Below, in pieces: positions 60,278 through 64,000 of a DNA stretch of 64,000 nucleotides. Source of the DNA: Exiguobacterium sp. J17977. Lineage in GTDB: Bacteria > Bacillota > Bacilli > Exiguobacteriales > Exiguobacteriaceae. The notes beneath the pieces are model-generated. The model had not been told where the DNA came from and did not search any database. It saw nothing but the letters and a program-made list of their open reading frames with translations. The translations under genes and the position numbers were made by a program. The first letter of the stretch is position 1, and each line of letters starts with the position of its first letter. The stretch covers positions 19,625 to 83,624 of the forward strand of contig NZ_JAEQBB010000009.1 in the NCBI RefSeq assembly GCF_018616375.1. Reading direction: 5' to 3'.

Positions 60278-60750
60278 GTAACATCGAACAGACGGTGATG
60301 ACGTTCCCGGCCAAACCGGAGTATGTCGGTGTGGTCCGTTTAGTCGTCTCAGGAATCGCTAACCGTATGGGATATACGTACGACGAGATTGAAGATATCA
60401 AAATCGCGGTCTCGGAAGCCTGTGGCAATGCTGTTCAACATGCCTATGAAGATCAAGAAGGTGAAGTGAAGCTCACGTGCGGCGTCCATGAAGATCGTCT
60501 CGAAATGACGATTGAGGACTCGGGCAAAACATTTGCCGACGACGTGAAACGCCAAGCGGCGCCAGTCGAAGAGACGGCTGAAATCGAATCGCTTCACGAA
60601 GGAGGACTCGGTCTTTTCCTCATTGAAGCCTTAATGGATGACGTCTCGATCAACAAGGACAATGGTGTCAAGGTGACGATGACGAAACTCCTTAACAGGG
60701 ACGAGGTGGATCAGAGTGCCAGCAAAATCTCAACAACGCCATCACAGTGA
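60274..60750 (+). CDS. rsbW: Serine-protein kinase/anti-sigma factor RsbW
   Basis: 158-residue GHKL-fold kinase. It sequesters SigB or phosphorylates RsbV. IKIAVSEACGNAVQHAY is the N-box and GGLGLFLIEALMDDV the G2 box. ATG overlaps rsbV by 4 nt and its end overlaps sigB by 35 nt, ensuring coupled output of antagonist and sigma factor. Confidence 0.95.
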   Translation: MSNIEQTVMTFPAKPEYVGVVRLVVSGIANRMGYTYDEIEDIKIAVSEACGNAVQHAYEDQEGEVKLTCGVHEDRLEMTIEDSGKTFADDVKRQAAPVEETAEIESLHEGGLGLFLIEALMDDVSINKDNGVKVTMTKLLNRDEVDQSASKISTTPSQ

Positions 60751-61516
60751 TGATGAAGTATTAGAGTGGATTGAGCGGTATCAACAGGACGATCAAAACG
60801 AAGAAGTCCAAATGCTCCTCATCAACCGATACTCGGATCTCGTTGAGGCGCTCGCACGGAAGTTTTCGCGGGGCCGGGCCATTCATGACGATCTCGTTCA
60901 AGTCGGGATGATCGGACTTCTCGCTGCCCTCCGCCGTTTCGACCCTGAGTTTGGACGCAGTTTCGAATCGTTCGCCGTTCCGACGATTATCGGTGAAATC
61001 AAGCGTTTCATCCGCGACAAGACGTGGAGCGTCCACGTTCCACGCCGGATTAAAGAGCTCGGACCGAAAATCAAAAAGACGGTCGAAGAATTGACGACCG
61101 AACTGCAACGTTCACCGCGCATCGATGAGATCGCCGATCACCTTGGTGTTTCCGATGAAGAGATTCTCGAAACGCTCGAGATGGGTAAGAGCTATCAAGC
61201 CCTTTCCGTCGACAGCTCCATCGAAGCGGATAACGAAGGATCGACTGTCACGCTCCTCGACCTTGTCGGAAGCCAAGAACGTGGCTACGAATCGGTCGAC
61301 CAGCGTCTCATCCTTGAAAAGGCGTTCAGTGTCTTGAACGAACGAGAACAGGCGATTCTAGAATGCGCCTATTATAAAAACATGAGCCAAAAAGAGACGG
61401 GTGAGCTCCTTGGGATTTCACAGATGCACGTATCGCGCTTACAGCGTCGTGCGCTCGAGAAATTACGCGAGGCCATCAAAGTCCCGCTCAATGAAGTATT
61501 CTCAAACGATGACTAA
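60716..61516 (+). CDS. sigB: General stress sigma factor SigB
   Basis: 266-residue sigma-70 family factor of the SigB/SigF group. Region 2 has LVEALARKFSRGRAIHDDLVQVGMIGLLAALRRFDPEFGRSFESFAVPTIIGEIKRFIRDKTWSVHVPRR. Region 3 follows, and region 4 has NEREQAILECAYYKNMSQKETGELLGISQMHVSRLQRRALEKL. GTG 60716 follows GAGGTGG. It is last in the rsbVW-sigB unit. No rsbRSTU or rsbX is adjacent. Confidence 0.95.
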   Translation: MPAKSQQRHHSDDEVLEWIERYQQDDQNEEVQMLLINRYSDLVEALARKFSRGRAIHDDLVQVGMIGLLAALRRFDPEFGRSFESFAVPTIIGEIKRFIRDKTWSVHVPRRIKELGPKIKKTVEELTTELQRSPRIDEIADHLGVSDEEILETLEMGKSYQALSVDSSIEADNEGSTVTLLDLVGSQERGYESVDQRLILEKAFSVLNEREQAILECAYYKNMSQKETGELLGISQMHVSRLQRRALEKLREAIKVPLNEVFSNDD

Positions 61517-61533
61517 ACGGTCATCGTTTTTTT
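61504..61533 (+). terminator. Terminator of sigB
   Basis: AAACGATGAC pairs with GTCATCGTTT around TAAACG, followed by further T. It includes the sigB stop. Confidence 0.88.
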
Positions 61534-61591
61534 GTCGTCTACGCCTGAGTTTGCTACACTTCAAGAGAGAAGAGAAAAGGAAGTGATTCGA

Positions 61592-63718
61592 TTGATTACG
61601 AAAGTCGCAAAAGATTTGAAGTTGAAGACGAGTCAAGTCGAGACGGTGCAACAACTCGCCGCTGACGGAGCGACGATTCCATTCATGGCCCGGTACCGTA
61701 AAGAAATGACCGGTAATCTCGATGAAGTGGAAATCAAAGCCATTCTCGACGCGTTACAATATGAAGAGAGTTTGCACAAACGTAAGTCGGACGTCCTCGC
61801 CAAACTTGAGGAGCTTGAAAAGGCGACACCGGAGTTGACCCGTGCGCTTGAAGCGGCAACGAGCCTGCAACAAGTCGATGACATCTACCTGCCGTATCGT
61901 CCGAAGCGACGCACGAAAGCCGAACAAGGTCGGGAGAAAGGGCTCCAATCGCTCGCCGACTGGTATCGTCACCCGACGCCATACTCGGTAACCGAAGCGC
62001 AGTCGTTAGCGGGGGACCTCTCGCTCGAAGAAGCGCTTCCGTTCGTCCAATCGATTATCGGGGAGGAGTGGGGCGAAGTGGCGACGCTTCGACAATCACT
62101 CCGTACACGAGTCCGGAAAGAGGCGCTCCTTCGTTCACAGAAGAAAAAGCAGGCGGAAGATGAGAAGGAAGTGTTCGCCCAGTATTATGAATATGAAGAG
62201 AAAATCGCCGGAATCGTCCCGCACCGAATCCTCGCCTTGAACCGTGGAGAGCGTACGGATGTGTTACAAGTGAAGATCGTCTTCGACGAAACGGGTTTCA
62301 TGCGACAGGCGCTCGGCAAATTCGACCGCTTGCCGACGGAAAAACGTGAACTCGTTACGCTCGCCGTGAAGGATGCCTTCAAGAAATCGGTGTTCCCGGC
62401 CATCGAACGCGAAGTCCGGAGTGAGTTGACCGAGACGGCTGAAGAACAGGCGATCGATGTGTTCTCGAAAAACTTGAAACAGCTCTACATGCAACCACCG
62501 CTTCGTGAGGTCGTCGTCCTAGGGATTGACCCGGCCTATCGAACGGGTTGTAAATGGGCCGTCGTCAATGAAATCGGAAAAGTCGAAGAGGTCGGTGTCT
62601 TCTATCCGACGGCACCGAAACACGATGTCGCGGGCTCAGAGAAAGTGTTAACGTCGCTCGTGAAGCGTTATCCAATCTCGGTCATCGTCATCGGGAACGG
62701 GACCGCATCCCGTGAGACGGAGCAGTTCGTATCGACTTGGCTGAAGAAGGCGGAACGCGAGATAGCCTATGCTATCGTCAACGAGGCGGGGGCGAGTGTC
62801 TATTCGGCCTCGGAAATTGCCCGGTCTGAGTTTCCAGAATTGAAAGTAGAAGAACGTTCGGCCGTCTCGATTGCTCGACGCATTCAAGACGCGATGGCGG
62901 AACTCGTCAAAGTCGACCCGCAGTCTGTCGGGGTCGGTCAGTATCAGCACGACGTCAGTCAAAACAAGTTGAAAGGATCGCTCGAGTTTGTCGTGGAGAG
63001 TGTCGTCAACATGGTCGGCGTCGATGTGAACCGGGCTTCGGAGTCGCTGCTCACGTATGTATCCGGATTGAATAAGACGACGGCTAAAAACATTGTCGCG
63101 TATCGGGATGAGTTCGGTCGCTTTGATACACGGAAAGAAATCAAGAAAGTGCCACGTCTTGGAGCGAAGGCGTATGAACAAGCGGCTGGCTTCTTACGGA
63201 TCACGAACGGGAGCGATGTGCTCGACCAGACGGAGATTCATCCAGAGAGCTATAAACTGACACTCTCTCTATTGAAGGAACTCGGTGTTTCGAAGCAAGC
63301 GGTCGGCACGGCCGAACTACGGGATCGATTGAAGTCGGTCGATGCCAAAGCGCTGAGTGAGAAACTCGATGCCGGATTGCCGACAGTCGAAGACATCTTG
63401 AAGTCCCTCGCGAAGCCAGGACGTGACCCGCGCGAAGACATTCAGAAACCGTTACTTCGAACGGACGTCATGAACTTGGAAGACCTGCAAGTGGGGATGG
63501 AGTTCCAAGGGACGGTGCGAAATGTCATCGACTTTGGGGCGTTCGTTGATATCGGGGTGAAGCAAGACGGACTCGTCCATATTTCAAAACTGTCGAATCG
63601 TTATGTCAAGCATCCGCTTGATGTCGTTGCAGTCGGTGATATCGTCACCGTATGGATTGAACAAGTGGATGCCAATCGAGGACGGATCAGTCTCACGATG
63701 TTGGAGCCGAAGCGTTAA
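61592..63718 (+). CDS. tex: Tex family RNA-binding transcription accessory protein
   Basis: About 708 residues. The N-terminal helical Tex domain has TIPFMARYRKEMTGNLDE. A YqgF/RNase H-like domain has VLGIDPAYRTGCKWAVV. A helix-hairpin-helix region has LNKTTAKNIVAYRDEFGRF and KEIKKVPRLGAKAYEQAAGFLRI, and a C-terminal S1 domain has QVGMEFQGTVRNVIDFGAFVDIGVKQDGLVHIS. Tex acts in transcription and RNA handling. I choose TTG 61592 because AAGGAAGTG lies 6 nt upstream; the open frame begins at 61532 inside the sigB terminator region. Confidence 0.93.
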   Translation: MITKVAKDLKLKTSQVETVQQLAADGATIPFMARYRKEMTGNLDEVEIKAILDALQYEESLHKRKSDVLAKLEELEKATPELTRALEAATSLQQVDDIYLPYRPKRRTKAEQGREKGLQSLADWYRHPTPYSVTEAQSLAGDLSLEEALPFVQSIIGEEWGEVATLRQSLRTRVRKEALLRSQKKKQAEDEKEVFAQYYEYEEKIAGIVPHRILALNRGERTDVLQVKIVFDETGFMRQALGKFDRLPTEKRELVTLAVKDAFKKSVFPAIEREVRSELTETAEEQAIDVFSKNLKQLYMQPPLREVVVLGIDPAYRTGCKWAVVNEIGKVEEVGVFYPTAPKHDVAGSEKVLTSLVKRYPISVIVIGNGTASRETEQFVSTWLKKAEREIAYAIVNEAGASVYSASEIARSEFPELKVEERSAVSIARRIQDAMAELVKVDPQSVGVGQYQHDVSQNKLKGSLEFVVESVVNMVGVDVNRASESLLTYVSGLNKTTAKNIVAYRDEFGRFDTRKEIKKVPRLGAKAYEQAAGFLRITNGSDVLDQTEIHPESYKLTLSLLKELGVSKQAVGTAELRDRLKSVDAKALSEKLDAGLPTVEDILKSLAKPGRDPREDIQKPLLRTDVMNLEDLQVGMEFQGTVRNVIDFGAFVDIGVKQDGLVHISKLSNRYVKHPLDVVAVGDIVTVWIEQVDANRGRISLTMLEPKR

Positions 63719-63735
63719 ATAAGAAGGAACTAGCA

Positions 63736-63771
63736 CCGAGCAAAATATTTTTCATTTTGCTCGGGTTTTTT
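63736..63771 (+). terminator. Terminator of tex
   Basis: CCGAGCAAAAT pairs with ATTTTGCTCGG, followed by GTTTTTT. Confidence 0.9.
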
Positions 63772-63782
63772 ATGAAAAAGTG

Positions 63783-63811
63783 TTGACGGTCTTTTCTGAC
63801 CGTGCTATCTT
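63783..63811 (+). promoter_or_regulatory. Promoter P1 of the tRNA unit
   Basis: TTGACG (63783-63788), 17-nt spacer, TATCTT (63806-63811). Confidence 0.65.
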
Positions 63812-63864
63812 ATAGAAGTCGCCGAGAGACGACATGGAATATTAAAGCTTTTCTAAAAAAGTGA

Positions 63865-63893
63865 TTGACAGGTTTCTGGTTTGCGGTTACAAT
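63865..63893 (+). promoter_or_regulatory. Promoter P2 of the tRNA unit
   Basis: TTGACA (63865-63870), 17-nt spacer, TACAAT (63888-63893), about 34 nt before the tRNA. It forms a tandem pair with P1, as is usual for stable RNA operons in Bacillales. Confidence 0.8.
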
Positions 63894-63926
63894 TTAAATC
63901 GTTACTTCGATAAATTCAAGCAACGT

Positions 63927-64000
63927 TCCGCAATAGCTCAGTGGTAGAGCAACCGGCTGTTAACCGGTAGGTCGTAGGTTCAAATCCTACTTGCGGAGCC
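63927..64000 (+). tRNA. tRNA-Asn (anticodon GTT), CCA cut at window edge
   Basis: TCCGCAA/TTGCGGA acceptor stem, D-arm AGCTCAGTGGTAGAGC, anticodon arm CCGGCTGTTAACCGG with GTT, and T-arm GTAGGTTCAAATCCTAC. The discriminator G (63998) is followed by CC, and the final A would be just outside, so the CCA is encoded. Tandem promoters suggest this is the first tRNA of a larger stable-RNA cluster. Confidence 0.95.

Noticed and set aside
1..64000. Search for insertion sequences, prophage, CRISPR or integrative elements
   Set aside because: No transposase, integrase, phage structural or Cas-like protein is visible, and gene density, codon use and terminators are uniform.

Overview
The window looks like ordinary chromosome of a Gram-positive, low-to-mid GC member of the Bacillales. 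The best guess is Exiguobacterium or a close relative, inferred from gene content and order, not from a database search. Supporting signs are strong AAGGAGG ribosome sites with frequent GTG/TTG starts, SAM and T-box RNA switches, an argCJBD-carAB-argF operon, an acpS-alr-ndoAI-ndoA-rsbVW-sigB-tex block, adeR next to ald, and YuiD, YajQ, YwiC, YwpF, YitT, YtxH and DUF4003 family proteins. I see no insertion sequence, prophage, CRISPR array, integrase or plasmid gene, and base use is even throughout.

Layout. 1-6.7 kb: the 3' part of a sensor kinase, a DUF1499 protein with a flavin disulfide oxidoreductase, flagellar stator genes motA-motB, and a K+ channel-transporter subunit. 6.7-12 kb: a soluble multi-PAS histidine kinase coupled to an extended SDR reductase, a membrane-anchored Mrr-type nuclease, and a DUF1836 regulator. 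12-22 kb: a polyprenol-kinase-like protein, murB, ald with its regulator adeR, yuiD, the tRNA hydroxylase trhO, a VTT membrane protein, a SAM-riboswitch-controlled NhaC-type transporter (MetT), and a membrane diguanylate cyclase. 22-34 kb: T-box argS, a phosphoesterase with yajQ, a pullulanase, an MMPL transporter, a YitT protein with a structured leader, YwiC and DUF4003. 34-44 kb: the CstR-controlled persulfide operon, an alanine/glycine symporter, a zinc-binding lipoprotein under a Zur box, an esterase and small membrane proteins. 44-47.5 kb: pncA-pncB NAD salvage, pterin dehydratase, an ABM-domain protein and YtxH. 47.6-56.8 kb: the complete arginine operon. 56.8-64 kb: a rhomboid protease, acpS-alr, the ndoAI-ndoA toxin-antitoxin pair, rsbV-rsbW-sigB, tex, and a tRNA-Asn behind two tandem promoters that runs to the right edge.

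How genes work together. Several transcription units carry visible control sites. ATAC-N8-GTAT operators lie inside both divergent promoters of the cstR/sulfur-transfer locus. TTTGTGA-type palindromes lie at ald and adeR. ARG-box-like sites overlap the argC promoter while argS has its own tRNA-sensing T-box, so arginine supply and charging are sensed separately. A Zur box lies just after the znuA start point. SigB-type promoters precede rsbV and possibly yuiD. Most units end in clear stem-loop terminators, many shared by convergent genes.

No large undescribed system stands out. The most novel-looking items are the leader of the YitT gene (a short upstream ORF, a long stem-loop and an 11-bp helix burying the ribosome site), a pullulanase with a C-terminal membrane helix but no signal peptide, the kinase/SDR pair, and the four-domain CoADR-rhodanese-TusA-DsrE fusion.
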